This document shows positions 34,270-42,974 of a stretch of DNA of 64,000 nt, piece by piece. Under the pieces are notes generated by a model. It was not told where the DNA came from and ran no database searches. It was given only the letters and a program-made list of their open reading frames with translations. The stretch comes from an uncultured Bacteriovoracaceae bacterium (GTDB taxonomy: Bacteria; Bdellovibrionota; Bacteriovoracia; Bacteriovoracales; Bacteriovoracaceae). The stretch is from the NCBI GenBank assembly GCA_937923325.1, contig CAKZUQ010000020.1, positions 31,542 to 95,541 on the forward strand, written 5' to 3'. The translations under genes were made by a program, and so were the position numbers. Position 1 is the stretch's first letter. Every line of letters begins with the position of its first letter.

Positions 34270-34360
34270 AGTACCTTATATATAGAAAATTTACAGAGTC
34301 AGTAGCATATTACAACGAAATGACATATCGTGTCTTTAAATGAAAAAGGAAGGAAATACT

Positions 34361-34645
34361 ATGTTTAGAATGATTGCAGTTTTATCTCTTTTAAGTTTTA
34401 GCTCACTATTTGCAAATGATACTATCTCAGATGTTATCTCTGAAATAGAAGTTGATAGAAGTGCTAAATGTGAGTTTGTTAAAAGTTCATCAGCTTTTTG
34501 TCTTTCGTATCTGTGTTTTAGTAAAAAAACTTATTCTTGTATCTCAAATGAGTCTGATTTTAATGTAGAACTTAAAGTTAAAGAAAATACGATGGCCGGA
34601 ACAAATACTTATGTAAAGGTTCGATCTGTAAAGATAATAGAGTAA
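34361..34645 (+). CDS. Small secreted protein, 94 residues
   Basis: It has a signal peptide (FRMIAVLSLLSFSSLFA). The mature part of 75 residues has Cys in KCEFV, FCLSYLCF and YSCIS, four in all, so two disulfides are possible. No family seen. Start ATG 34361 has GGAAGGAAA upstream. It follows the serine protease after 91 bp and could be its inhibitor or companion; position is the only basis. Confidence 0.6.
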   Translation: MFRMIAVLSLLSFSSLFANDTISDVISEIEVDRSAKCEFVKSSSAFCLSYLCFSKKTYSCISNESDFNVELKVKENTMAGTNTYVKVRSVKIIE

Positions 34646-34727
34646 AACTGATAAGATTGCCTTTTAGTATAATAATTGCTAGAAAACACTTTTGATGGTT
34701 TTTAGGCCATGATCACCTGGAGTTAAA

Positions 34728-35501
34728 ATGTTCGTACAAATTAGCGAAGAGCTAATAAATTCTTTTATAAAACTAAAGCCAAATTATACTATTTTTGAGA
34801 TGGAAGATTTTTTTTCTTCAAAGTTAGAAATAAATAATTTCTTGTATGAATTTAAGGATAAAAGTCTATTACTAAGAGCTTTTACTCATAAATCTTTTGC
34901 ACATGAATCAAAATTAAACTTAGATAATAATGAAAAATTAGAGTTTCTTGGTGATAGTGTCTTGTCATTAGTTATAAGTGAATACATTTTTAATAAGTAT
35001 AAAAATGTTAAAGAAGGGGACCTATCTAAATTAAGAAGCTCGATTGTAAATGAAGATACTCTTTACAGATTTGCTCTTTATATCAATTTAAATAAAAATA
35101 TTCTCCTTGGTAAAGGAGAGTTACTTAGTAAAGGGTTTGAAAAAAAATCCATACTAAGTGACTGTTTTGAAGCGTATCTTGGGGCCATCTATATTGATTC
35201 TGATTTTTTTACTGTTAAGAAATTACTTTTAGATTTGATCTTTCATTTTGAGAAAGAAAATGGGTCTGTTTTTTTAGAAAATATAGAGGATGCTGTTGAT
35301 TCTAAAACAAAACTACAAGAAATAATCTACAAAAAATTTAAAGTTTATCCTAAATATGAAGCCATTAAAGTTGAGGGCGAAGATGCATATATGGTTTCTT
35401 TGTTCATCAAAGATAAAAAGATTGGCTCATTAAAAGATCAATCTAAAAAAAATGCCATGCAGCTATTGGCGAAGAAAATAATTAAAGAGAATTTAATCTA
35501 A
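34728..35501 (+). CDS. rnc: Ribonuclease III
   Basis: It cuts double-stranded RNA in rRNA and mRNA processing. LEFLGDSVLSLVISEYI is the signature, with its acid residues. The second acidic site is SDCFEAYLGAIYIDS, and a dsRNA-binding domain starts at SKTKLQEIIYKK. Length, 257, is slightly long because the N-terminus has about 30 extra residues before YEFKDKSLLLRAF. ATG 34728 has CTGGAG upstream. The rnc-era-der run is common in proteobacteria. Confidence 0.95.
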   Translation: MFVQISEELINSFIKLKPNYTIFEMEDFFSSKLEINNFLYEFKDKSLLLRAFTHKSFAHESKLNLDNNEKLEFLGDSVLSLVISEYIFNKYKNVKEGDLSKLRSSIVNEDTLYRFALYINLNKNILLGKGELLSKGFEKKSILSDCFEAYLGAIYIDSDFFTVKKLLLDLIFHFEKENGSVFLENIEDAVDSKTKLQEIIYKKFKVYPKYEAIKVEGEDAYMVSLFIKDKKIGSLKDQSKKNAMQLLAKKIIKENLI

Positions 35502-35511
35502 GGAGATATAA

Positions 35512-36492
35512 ATGTTATTAGAAGACCAACACCCAAATAATAAATCATTATTTGCATCAGTTATTGGTAAACCAAATGCAGGTAAGTCTAGTTTGATAAA
35601 TCACTTGTTAGGTTTTGACTTAAGTATTGTCACTAACAAAGCTCAAACAACTAGAAATACATTTCATTGCGTTTTCAATATCGATAGAACTGAGGTTGTT
35701 CTTATTGATACTCCTGGTGTTCACAGCTCTGGTCAAGAACTGAATGTCAGAATGAATGGACAGGCTCAATTTGGAAGTGAAGGGTCAGATTTAAACCTTC
35801 TTTTACTAGACGCTCAGTATGATGTCGTTGCTGACTGTAAGGAATTTCTAGCTGATTTTGGTCAAGAACTATCAAATACTTGGATTCTCTTTACTAAAAC
35901 AGATAAAGTTAAAGAGCAAAAAGACTATACTGCTTTATTTGCTCAAATTAAGGAAATGATTCCAAGTGCATCAAAATTTATTGATATAAGTGTAAAAAAA
36001 GAAACAAATATTCACATTCTTACTGGTGCTTTAGATGATATCGCAAAAGCAGGACCTCATCTTTATCCAAAAGGTAATATCTCTAATAAAAATGAAAGAT
36101 TCTTTGCTACTGAATATATTCGAGAGCAAGCCTTCAAAGTGTTAAATGATGAAATCCCTTATGAGGTTGCTGTTGTAATTGATGATTATCAAGATGCTTT
36201 TGAGAGTAAGGACGGAAACGTAGAAAAGAACAAAGACACTAGAATTTCTGCTTCAATTCTTGTTAATAGACAAAGTCAAAGAGGTATTGTTGTCGGTAAG
36301 CAGGGTTCTGTAATCAAAAAAATTGGAACAGAGGCCAGAAAAAAAATTGAAGCTATGGTCGACGGAAGAGTTCATTTAAATCTACACGTTAAGGTTTCTC
36401 CTAAATGGTTTAAGAATAATTTTGTATTAGATGAAATTGGGCTTCCAAGAGTTCAAAAATCTAAAAGAGTTTGGAGAAAAAGAGATGAGTAA
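35512..36492 (+). CDS. era: GTPase Era
   Basis: Era binds the 3' end of 16S rRNA during 30S maturation. G1 is GKPNAGKS, G3 DTPGVH, G4 TKTD; a KH domain with VVGKQGSVIKKIG lies at the C-terminus. Length 326 (E. coli 301). ATG 35512 follows AAGGAGATATA. It overlaps der by 8 bp. Confidence 0.96.
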   Translation: MLLEDQHPNNKSLFASVIGKPNAGKSSLINHLLGFDLSIVTNKAQTTRNTFHCVFNIDRTEVVLIDTPGVHSSGQELNVRMNGQAQFGSEGSDLNLLLLDAQYDVVADCKEFLADFGQELSNTWILFTKTDKVKEQKDYTALFAQIKEMIPSASKFIDISVKKETNIHILTGALDDIAKAGPHLYPKGNISNKNERFFATEYIREQAFKVLNDEIPYEVAVVIDDYQDAFESKDGNVEKNKDTRISASILVNRQSQRGIVVGKQGSVIKKIGTEARKKIEAMVDGRVHLNLHVKVSPKWFKNNFVLDEIGLPRVQKSKRVWRKRDE

Positions 36493-38296
36493 CAAAAGAT
36501 CTCCGGTAGTATCTTTTATAGGAAGGCCTAACACTGGAAAGAGTACTATTTTTAATAGAATCATGAGAAAAAACTTCAAGGCCATGGCCTATGACCAACC
36601 TGGAGTTACTCGTGACAGACACTACGCCATTGCAACAGTTGAAGACCCAAGAGGTGAGAATGAACAAGATCTGATCCTCATAGATACTGGTGGTTTTTAT
36701 CCAGAGAAAGTTGAAACAAAAGATATCCTTGGAAAGAAAAAAACTGCAGAACCATTTTTTAATATTATGGCCGATCATGCAAAACTTGCAATTGAAGAGT
36801 CTGATTTAATTCTTTTTGTTGTAGACGTAAGAGAAGGTCTATTGCCTTTTGATACAATGATTGCTGAATTTATAAGAAAAACTAAAAAACCAATGTGGCT
36901 CATGGTCAATAAATTTGATGATGACTCTCAGTGGGGAAATGAAGCAGACTTTTATGAACTTGGGTTAAATGAAGAACAATTTTTCCTTATTTCTGCCGAG
37001 CATGGACGTGGACTAGGAACATTGAGAGATCGACTTTACGATTTTTCTCAAGAGTTTAATGCAGATGATTCTATTCATATTCAAAAAGGGGTTACGCCTA
37101 ATCATGACGTCGTAGGGAATGTATCAATTATCGGTGCTCCAAATGCTGGTAAGTCAACACTCCTAAATCACTTAGTTGGATCTCAAAGAGCTTTAGTTTC
37201 AAACATTGCAGGAACTACGGTTGATCCAATTGAGGGTTACATAGATTTATTTTTTGGAAAAAATACAAATCATCTAAATGCTGTTGATAATGCTTTTAGA
37301 AAATCTAATAAAGAACTTCTTCATGAGTATGAGGAGTTTGAAGAGGAGAGTGATCAGGCACACATGCTTGCTTACAACCAAACTCCGGAAGATTTAGAAA
37401 GAGAAAAAATTAGACTTGAGCAACTAGAAGATGAAGAGAATCTATTAGATTCTGTAGAGGATTTAATTTCTGAAGAGGATCTTGCTAATTCTTTAGATGA
37501 AAGTGTTAAGTTTGACTTTGAACATACAGAATCTGAGAACACGGAAGTTGAAAATAGTGAAAATGAAGAAGTTAATCCATTTAGATCGATTAAACTTGTT
37601 GATACTGCTGGAATTAGAAAGCAAGGTAACGTTAAAGGTTTCATAGAAGAGCAGTCTGTTTATAGATCTTTAAAAGCAATTACTGAGTCCGATGTTGTTA
37701 TCTATATGATTGATGCAACTAAAGGGATGGGTCATCAAGATCGAAGGCTTTGTGATATAGCCTTAGAGAAGGGAAAATCTATCATTATTTGTTTTAATAA
37801 AATGGATTTAATGAATGAGTACCTTAAAGATGAAAAAGCAAAAAAAGAGTGGATCAAAGATATTAGGGCCACCATTCCTTGGCTCGAGTTTTGTGAGATT
37901 TTAACTATCTCTGCTAAGAAAGGTAGTTTTGTTCATGCTTTAAAGAAATCTTTGAAAAATACTATCTTAGTAAGAAGTAAAAAGGTTCCTACAAGTAGAT
38001 TAAATAGAGCTGTAAGTTCATTGATTGATAGGCATCCTGTCGCTCTAGAAAGAGGTGGTGGAAGATTTAAAGTTAAATATGCATCCATGCTTAAGAGTGA
38101 TCCACCAACTTTTTTACTTTTTTGTAATAAGTCCCAAGGTATTCCTCAAAATTTTAAAAGATATTTAACAAAAGGGATTAGAAATGAATTTAGGATGATG
38201 AATACTCCTGTTCATTTAATCTTTAGAACTTCAGCAGATATTGAAAAAAGATTGAAAAAAACAATCAGAAGAAACAGAGATAGCTCACCAAGATAA
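36485..38296 (+). CDS. der: GTPase Der with large insert in second G domain
   Basis: Der is a double-GTPase 50S assembly factor. G domain 1: GRPNTGKS, DTGG, NKFD. G domain 2: GAPNAGKS, DTAGIRKQG, NKMD, then the C-terminal KH-like domain. It is 603 residues against the usual 440-490. About 110 extra residues, highly acidic, occupy roughly residues 258-367, between the G2 strand (PIEGYIDLFF) and G3 of domain 2. The start is ATG 36485, where homology begins; the in-frame ATG at 36431 lies in era. Function of the insert is not known. Confidence 0.95.
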   Translation: MSNKRSPVVSFIGRPNTGKSTIFNRIMRKNFKAMAYDQPGVTRDRHYAIATVEDPRGENEQDLILIDTGGFYPEKVETKDILGKKKTAEPFFNIMADHAKLAIEESDLILFVVDVREGLLPFDTMIAEFIRKTKKPMWLMVNKFDDDSQWGNEADFYELGLNEEQFFLISAEHGRGLGTLRDRLYDFSQEFNADDSIHIQKGVTPNHDVVGNVSIIGAPNAGKSTLLNHLVGSQRALVSNIAGTTVDPIEGYIDLFFGKNTNHLNAVDNAFRKSNKELLHEYEEFEEESDQAHMLAYNQTPEDLEREKIRLEQLEDEENLLDSVEDLISEEDLANSLDESVKFDFEHTESENTEVENSENEEVNPFRSIKLVDTAGIRKQGNVKGFIEEQSVYRSLKAITESDVVIYMIDATKGMGHQDRRLCDIALEKGKSIIICFNKMDLMNEYLKDEKAKKEWIKDIRATIPWLEFCEILTISAKKGSFVHALKKSLKNTILVRSKKVPTSRLNRAVSSLIDRHPVALERGGGRFKVKYASMLKSDPPTFLLFCNKSQGIPQNFKRYLTKGIRNEFRMMNTPVHLIFRTSADIEKRLKKTIRRNRDSSPR

Positions 38297-39070
38297 GTTA
38301 TAAGAGGCAAAGAATGTTAAAACGTCGCCGGCAAGATTATCAAATCCCTTTCCGGCTTCTGTTCTATTTGTTGTAGTTGTAGAGTCAACTGGTATTGGTG
38401 CGTAGTCTTGAGTGAATTTGTCGGCAAAGTCAACTATGTGATACAAGAATTCAACATTGAAGTAACTTCTTTTGATCTCTATTGGAAACTCTAATCCAAA
38501 ACCAAAGGCGCTACCAATGCCTCCGTCTTTTTCATCATCTCTATTTGTAAAGTCTTCATACTTTGTTGTTTGGTGCCAATATTCTACTCTTCCAACAAAA
38601 TAGGGATTTGAGTATGTTATTGCAGTTCCCAAGTCTTGTGTATCTATATAGTATCTAAAGCCAAAAAATGGTCTTAAAAATGATTGTGTTACAACACCAA
38701 GTCTTTGATTTGGAGATCCATTTAAAAAAGTATCGATCACATAAAAATGCCTAGAGTGCTCAAAACCCATTATAAAAACATTTTGAAAGTTCAAAAAATA
38801 CATTAAAGTGAATGCGTAGGATGGATTTTGATCAGTAAATGCTGCACCTCTATTTCCTGTAAAGGTAGTGACACCAAGACCCAAATTTACGCCGAAGAAC
38901 CTACTGTATCTATAAAATCTTTCGTCTTCCATTACTTGAGTCGCCTCAAGATCTTCATTAAAGTCTGAAAAAATATCTCCGCCAACTGTTATGTCATCGT
39001 CAAATTGTATCGTATCTTGAGCAGAAAGAGTTAGTGATAAAGTTAGTAATAGTAAGTAGATTAATTTCAT
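38285..39070 (-). CDS. Putative outer-membrane beta-barrel protein
   Basis: It has a signal peptide (KLIYLLLLTLSLTLSAQ) and an acidic N-terminal segment, then amphipathic strands of about ten residues (YFLNFQNVFIMGFEH, RPFFGFRYYID, YFNVEFLYHIVDF). It ends in FFASYNLSW, an aromatic C-terminus typical for barrels. 261 residues. Its 3' end overlaps der by 12 bp. It follows the next gene (at 39067) with a 4-bp overlap, so the two form an operon interrupting the der-bamB synteny. Confidence 0.7.
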   Translation of the reverse strand: MKLIYLLLLTLSLTLSAQDTIQFDDDITVGGDIFSDFNEDLEATQVMEDERFYRYSRFFGVNLGLGVTTFTGNRGAAFTDQNPSYAFTLMYFLNFQNVFIMGFEHSRHFYVIDTFLNGSPNQRLGVVTQSFLRPFFGFRYYIDTQDLGTAITYSNPYFVGRVEYWHQTTKYEDFTNRDDEKDGGIGSAFGFGLEFPIEIKRSYFNVEFLYHIVDFADKFTQDYAPIPVDSTTTTNRTEAGKGFDNLAGDVLTFFASYNLSW

Positions 39071-39549
39071 AAATAAAAGTGTATCGCAGATTTTATAAAG
39101 TTATTAGTATTTGTTTTTATAGATTGTTTACCTTGGAACTCTAAAGCACTCAGGCCAAATTCAAAACTTAGTCCAAGACTGTTTAGTTTTTCAAAAGCAA
39201 ACTCTGCACCAAAACTCCAGTCAAGTTGGTATCCTATTTCATCCTTACCTAGAAATTCATAGCTCATTAATGATAGTGCAATAGAGTTATAGAAATTAAT
39301 ATTTTCTTCTTTAAAGATATTTCTAAAGTATTTAAATCCAATCGCGTATTGTGACTCACCTTGGGTGGAATCCAATCCAAAGTACCCAGAGTAACTTGTG
39401 GATAGACTTGTGTGATACTTTATACTAATAAGTGGGATATCCATTATTAGATGATTAGACATTCCGATTCCCATCTTCTTAGAGTAGTCTAACGCAAAAG
39501 AAGTATTGCTTAGCAGCATCATTAGTGTGAATATAAATATCTTTGTCAT
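39067..39549 (-). CDS. Putative small barrel or periplasmic protein
   Basis: It has a signal peptide (TKIFIFTLMMLLSNTSFA), then Tyr/Ser-rich strands (SIKYHTSLSTSYSGYFGL, YAIGFKYFRN) and an end in SAIHFYL. 160 residues. The in-frame TTG at 39570 exists, but the start ATG 39549 gives a clean signal peptide. The end overlaps the next barrel gene, so a two-gene operon. No family. Confidence 0.6.
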   Translation of the reverse strand: MTKIFIFTLMMLLSNTSFALDYSKKMGIGMSNHLIMDIPLISIKYHTSLSTSYSGYFGLDSTQGESQYAIGFKYFRNIFKEENINFYNSIALSLMSYEFLGKDEIGYQLDWSFGAEFAFEKLNSLGLSFEFGLSALEFQGKQSIKTNTNNFIKSAIHFYL

Positions 39550-39660
39550 AAAAAAATGGTAATTGATCAATGTAACTTTGACAACTTACATCTATTGGGA
39601 ATAAAATTTCAGACAAAATTACACTAATACTAAATATAGATTAAAAAAAATAGGATAATT

Positions 39661-40332
39661 ATGGCCAACGAAAACAATGCAGAACAAACATTAGATGAAA
39701 CTCTTAACAAGACAGACTTTGGACAAATTGTTAACGAAAACAAAAAACCAATTCTAATAGCTGGGATTGGAATCGTTATTGCTATTTTTTCTTACTCTAT
39801 GTACAAACAGTCTGCAAAATCACAGCTAAATTTAACTTTGTCTAATGCTCACAGTTTTAAAACTAAGGTTGTGGATGGTTATACTTCTAAAAAAATTAAA
39901 GCTGATGAATTCATTTCCCAAATGAATGCAATGCCTTCTTCTCTCAAAGGAGAAGTAAGTATTCTTCCTTCCGTTTTAGGTGCAGTAAAGGTTCTGTCAG
40001 AAGAAGGTAAACTAGAGGATTCAGCTAAGATTTTAGAGTCTTGGAAAAGTAATTTTTCTGAAAACTCTTTTGCATATTTTTTTACTGCTTTTAATCTTGC
40101 TCAGGTTTATGATGACCTTAATAGAAAAGATGATGCTCTTGATCTTCTTGGAACTCTTAAGAAGAGTTCTATCAAAATTTTAAAAGCTAAAGTTTTGCTA
40201 GATATTGCCAGACTACAACTTGAAACTAACAGAAAAGAAGAATCTAAAGCTAATCTTGAGATCATTATAAATGATTATAAAGATTCTAGTGAAGCTAAAG
40301 AAGCAAAATTTTTTCTTACACAATTAAACTAA
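39661..40332 (+). CDS. YfgM-like inner-membrane TPR protein
   Basis: YfgM is an ancillary SecYEG/chaperone partner. The protein has an acidic N-terminal tail, one membrane helix (ILIAGIGIVIAIFSYSMY, about residues 31-48) and then helical repeats with the usual YfgM spacing. It is 223 residues (E. coli 206). It is directly followed by the BamB-like gene, as in E. coli (yfgM-bamB-der order). Moderate certainty, based on topology and neighbours. Confidence 0.75.
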   Translation: MANENNAEQTLDETLNKTDFGQIVNENKKPILIAGIGIVIAIFSYSMYKQSAKSQLNLTLSNAHSFKTKVVDGYTSKKIKADEFISQMNAMPSSLKGEVSILPSVLGAVKVLSEEGKLEDSAKILESWKSNFSENSFAYFFTAFNLAQVYDDLNRKDDALDLLGTLKKSSIKILKAKVLLDIARLQLETNRKEESKANLEIIINDYKDSSEAKEAKFFLTQLN

Positions 40333-40342
40333 GGCCTTTTTT

Positions 40343-41494
40343 TTGCTAAACAGAACAATGCTACTACTTTTTGTTATTTTTCTTACTAGTTGTTCTCAGC
40401 TTGAGGTGACTAAAGAAAAGATAAAGAATTTAAACTATGAGTCTTATCTAGATAAAAGAGTTAGATCTAAAAATTACTTAAGTGTTGCTTGGGCAAAAAA
40501 TTTAGATCCAGTATATAGTAGCGGTAATCGACAAATAGGCTTTTCTAGTCCTACAATAAATGATGATGTTGTCTATATAGGAACTTTAGATGGTAGTATT
40601 AATGCTTACAACAGTGAAAACGGTCAGTTGATTTGGACTGAAAATGAGGGACAACCTTTAAATGCTAAAGTCTCTTTGTTTGAAGATAATATTATTTATG
40701 GTTCTATGTATGGTCGTCTTTTTTCTCGTAATGCCACTACTTCAAAGATCAACTATTCTATTGATTTAGGAGCTCCCATAGAAAGTGCTCCTCTTGTCAA
40801 TGATGGTAAATTATTTATTCATTTAAGAGATCATAGAATCGTAGCTTTAGATGCCCAAACTGGAAAAGTTTTTTGGACTTACCAAAGAAGTATTCCTTTT
40901 AAGATAACATTACAAAGAGTTTCAAAGCCAATTTCATATGCTGATTCTATAATTGTTGGTTTTGCTGACGGCTATTTAGTTAGAATTAATAAAAATGAAG
41001 GTATTGTAATGTGGGAAACGAGCTTAAGTAAGGCTCAAAAATTCATAGATGTTGATTTAACTCCCGTAATCTTTCAAGGAAAAGTTGTTTCAGGTAGTGC
41101 TGCCGGAAAGTTGAGCTTCATTAGCCCAAGAAATGGTCTAGTTTCTAAAACAGTAAACATTATTGCTGGTCACACACCATTAGTTGTTGGTAATGAGCTT
41201 TATGTAGGAAGTATATTTGGAGAAATATACAAATTAGATTCATCGGGGCAGATAATCTCTAAACAAAAAATATCTAATTCTGCAATTGGTTCTGTTGCTC
41301 TATGGAATGGTATGCTTGCAGTCTCTACAATGGGTCAAGATCTCTTAGTGATAAACCCTGAAAACTTTAATAAAGAACAAGCTTGGAAACTCGGCACAGA
41401 GATTTCTAGTACGTTTGGCGAACTTGTAACTGATGGAAATATCTTGAGTGTATATTCGTCTAGAAATCGCTTATATGTCTTTAGGCACTATTAA
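40343..41494 (+). CDS. bamB: BamB-like outer-membrane assembly lipoprotein
   Basis: BamB is a beta-propeller lipoprotein of the Bam complex. A lipobox LTSC (Cys at about residue 17) is followed by PQQ-like repeats: VVYIGTLDGSINAYNSENGQ, IIYGSMYGRLFSRN, HRIVALDAQTGKVFWTYQ, VVSGSAAGKLSFI, LYVGSIFGEIYKL. Length is 383. I keep the TTG at 40343, which adds an Arg to the leader; ATG 40358 is the alternative. It overlaps no gene but follows the YfgM-like one by 10 bp. Confidence 0.88.
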   Translation: MLNRTMLLLFVIFLTSCSQLEVTKEKIKNLNYESYLDKRVRSKNYLSVAWAKNLDPVYSSGNRQIGFSSPTINDDVVYIGTLDGSINAYNSENGQLIWTENEGQPLNAKVSLFEDNIIYGSMYGRLFSRNATTSKINYSIDLGAPIESAPLVNDGKLFIHLRDHRIVALDAQTGKVFWTYQRSIPFKITLQRVSKPISYADSIIVGFADGYLVRINKNEGIVMWETSLSKAQKFIDVDLTPVIFQGKVVSGSAAGKLSFISPRNGLVSKTVNIIAGHTPLVVGNELYVGSIFGEIYKLDSSGQIISKQKISNSAIGSVALWNGMLAVSTMGQDLLVINPENFNKEQAWKLGTEISSTFGELVTDGNILSVYSSRNRLYVFRHY

Positions 41495-41585
41495 TTTACT
41501 CATTATAGTTTATATAGTTGGAACAAATAGCTTTATCTATTTGAATTTTTAATATACTTTCGCAATATAATAAAGAGGAGATTTA

Positions 41586-42890
41586 ATGAAATATTTAGTA
41601 CTACTGCTTATAAGCTTTAGTTTATTGGCCACTAATTACGGAAAGATTGAAGAATCTATCTATGTTAAGGGTTTAAATAAAAGTTTAATCAAATCTATTT
41701 CCTCTCAACCACATCTTACTTTAGATCATATGGATCAGTATGGATTTGAAGTTTACGGGCCAAAAGGAACACATACTTGGTTAAAACACTTAGGAGCATC
41801 TACTTCTAAGATTGAAAACCATACTCACTCTAATGAAAAGTTTTTAAAATCTTATCCATCTCATCAAAAGATAACTAGATTTTTAAAAAAAATCACAGCT
41901 AAGTATCCCAAGATATCTAAGCTTTTTTCTATTGGTAAGTCGGTTGAAGGTAGAGAGTTATGGGTCGTAAAAATATCTGATAATGTAAACATTGATGAAG
42001 TTGAGCCCGAGTTTAAGTATATTTCAAGCATGCATGGTGATGAGATTACAGGTAGAGAATTAACTCAATTTTTGATCAAAGATATTTTAGAAGGATATTC
42101 TTCTGATGATAGAATTAAGTCTCTAGTTGATAATACTGAAATCTATATTATGCCATCGATGAATCCTGATGGATCTAGAAAAAAACAAAGAGCAAACGCA
42201 AATGGTTTTGATTTAAATAGAAACTTTCCCAATTGGACTATTGGTGAAGAGGACTCAACAAAAGGTAGGCAGCCTGAAGTTCAAGCTGTAATGAAATTTC
42301 AAAAAGAGAGAAACTTTTCTCTTAGTGCTAATTTTCATGGTGGAGCTGTTTGTGTAAATTATCCTTGGGATAGTTCATATGCTAGGCATCCCTTAGATAA
42401 GTTATTAATTGATCTGTCTTTAGATTATGCTGATGAAAATCCTACTATGGTTAACTCAACTGAGTTTAATAGAGGTATTACTAACGGTGCTGATTGGTAT
42501 GTACTAAAAGGTGGAATGCAAGATTGGTCATATGTTTGGTATAATGACCTACAAGTTACTATTGAGTTATCTAATAAAAAATGGCCAAGATACTCAAAAA
42601 TTCCTTCTTTTTATAAAGACAATAAAAAATCAATGCTTAAGTATTTAGCTTCTGTACACAGAGGTGCTGGATTTGATTTAAATAATAAAGAATCTGGAAG
42701 TGTTAAGATTACCAATTTAGATACAAGAAAAACAATTGGGACGTTTAAATTTAAAAGAGGTGAATTTTACAAGGTTCTAGCTAATGGTAGCTATGAATTT
42801 GAAATTTCAACAGCTTCAATCTCAAAAAAAACAACCTTAATAGTTAGAGAAAATAACATTGTAACTAATGGTAATTATGTAAGATTGTAG
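41586..42890 (+). CDS. Secreted M14-family zinc carboxypeptidase
   Basis: It has a signal peptide (KYLVLLLISFSLLAT) and a peptidase body. HGDE (residues about 155-158) gives the HxxE zinc pair, and NRNFPNW the substrate Arg/Asn block. FHGGAVCVNYPWD gives the third zinc His, and VTIELSNKKWP the catalytic Glu. The C-terminal 70 residues form a small beta domain, as in regulatory (CPN/E-like) carboxypeptidases. Length 434. Likely digests prey or environmental peptides outside the cell. Confidence 0.9.
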   Translation: MKYLVLLLISFSLLATNYGKIEESIYVKGLNKSLIKSISSQPHLTLDHMDQYGFEVYGPKGTHTWLKHLGASTSKIENHTHSNEKFLKSYPSHQKITRFLKKITAKYPKISKLFSIGKSVEGRELWVVKISDNVNIDEVEPEFKYISSMHGDEITGRELTQFLIKDILEGYSSDDRIKSLVDNTEIYIMPSMNPDGSRKKQRANANGFDLNRNFPNWTIGEEDSTKGRQPEVQAVMKFQKERNFSLSANFHGGAVCVNYPWDSSYARHPLDKLLIDLSLDYADENPTMVNSTEFNRGITNGADWYVLKGGMQDWSYVWYNDLQVTIELSNKKWPRYSKIPSFYKDNKKSMLKYLASVHRGAGFDLNNKESGSVKITNLDTRKTIGTFKFKRGEFYKVLANGSYEFEISTASISKKTTLIVRENNIVTNGNYVRL

Positions 42891-42920
42891 TTTCTTATAA
42901 ATCAATTTTTATAAGTTAAT

Positions 42921-42940
42921 GAGAGGCTTTTTGGCCTCTC
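42921..42940 (+). terminator. Hairpin after M14 gene
   Basis: GAGAGGC pairs with GCCTCTC around TTTTTG. Only a short T run follows. It is 31 bp beyond the M14 stop. Confidence 0.4.
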
Positions 42941-42974
42941 TTCATAAAATACAAAAAATGCCGATCAGTTAGGC

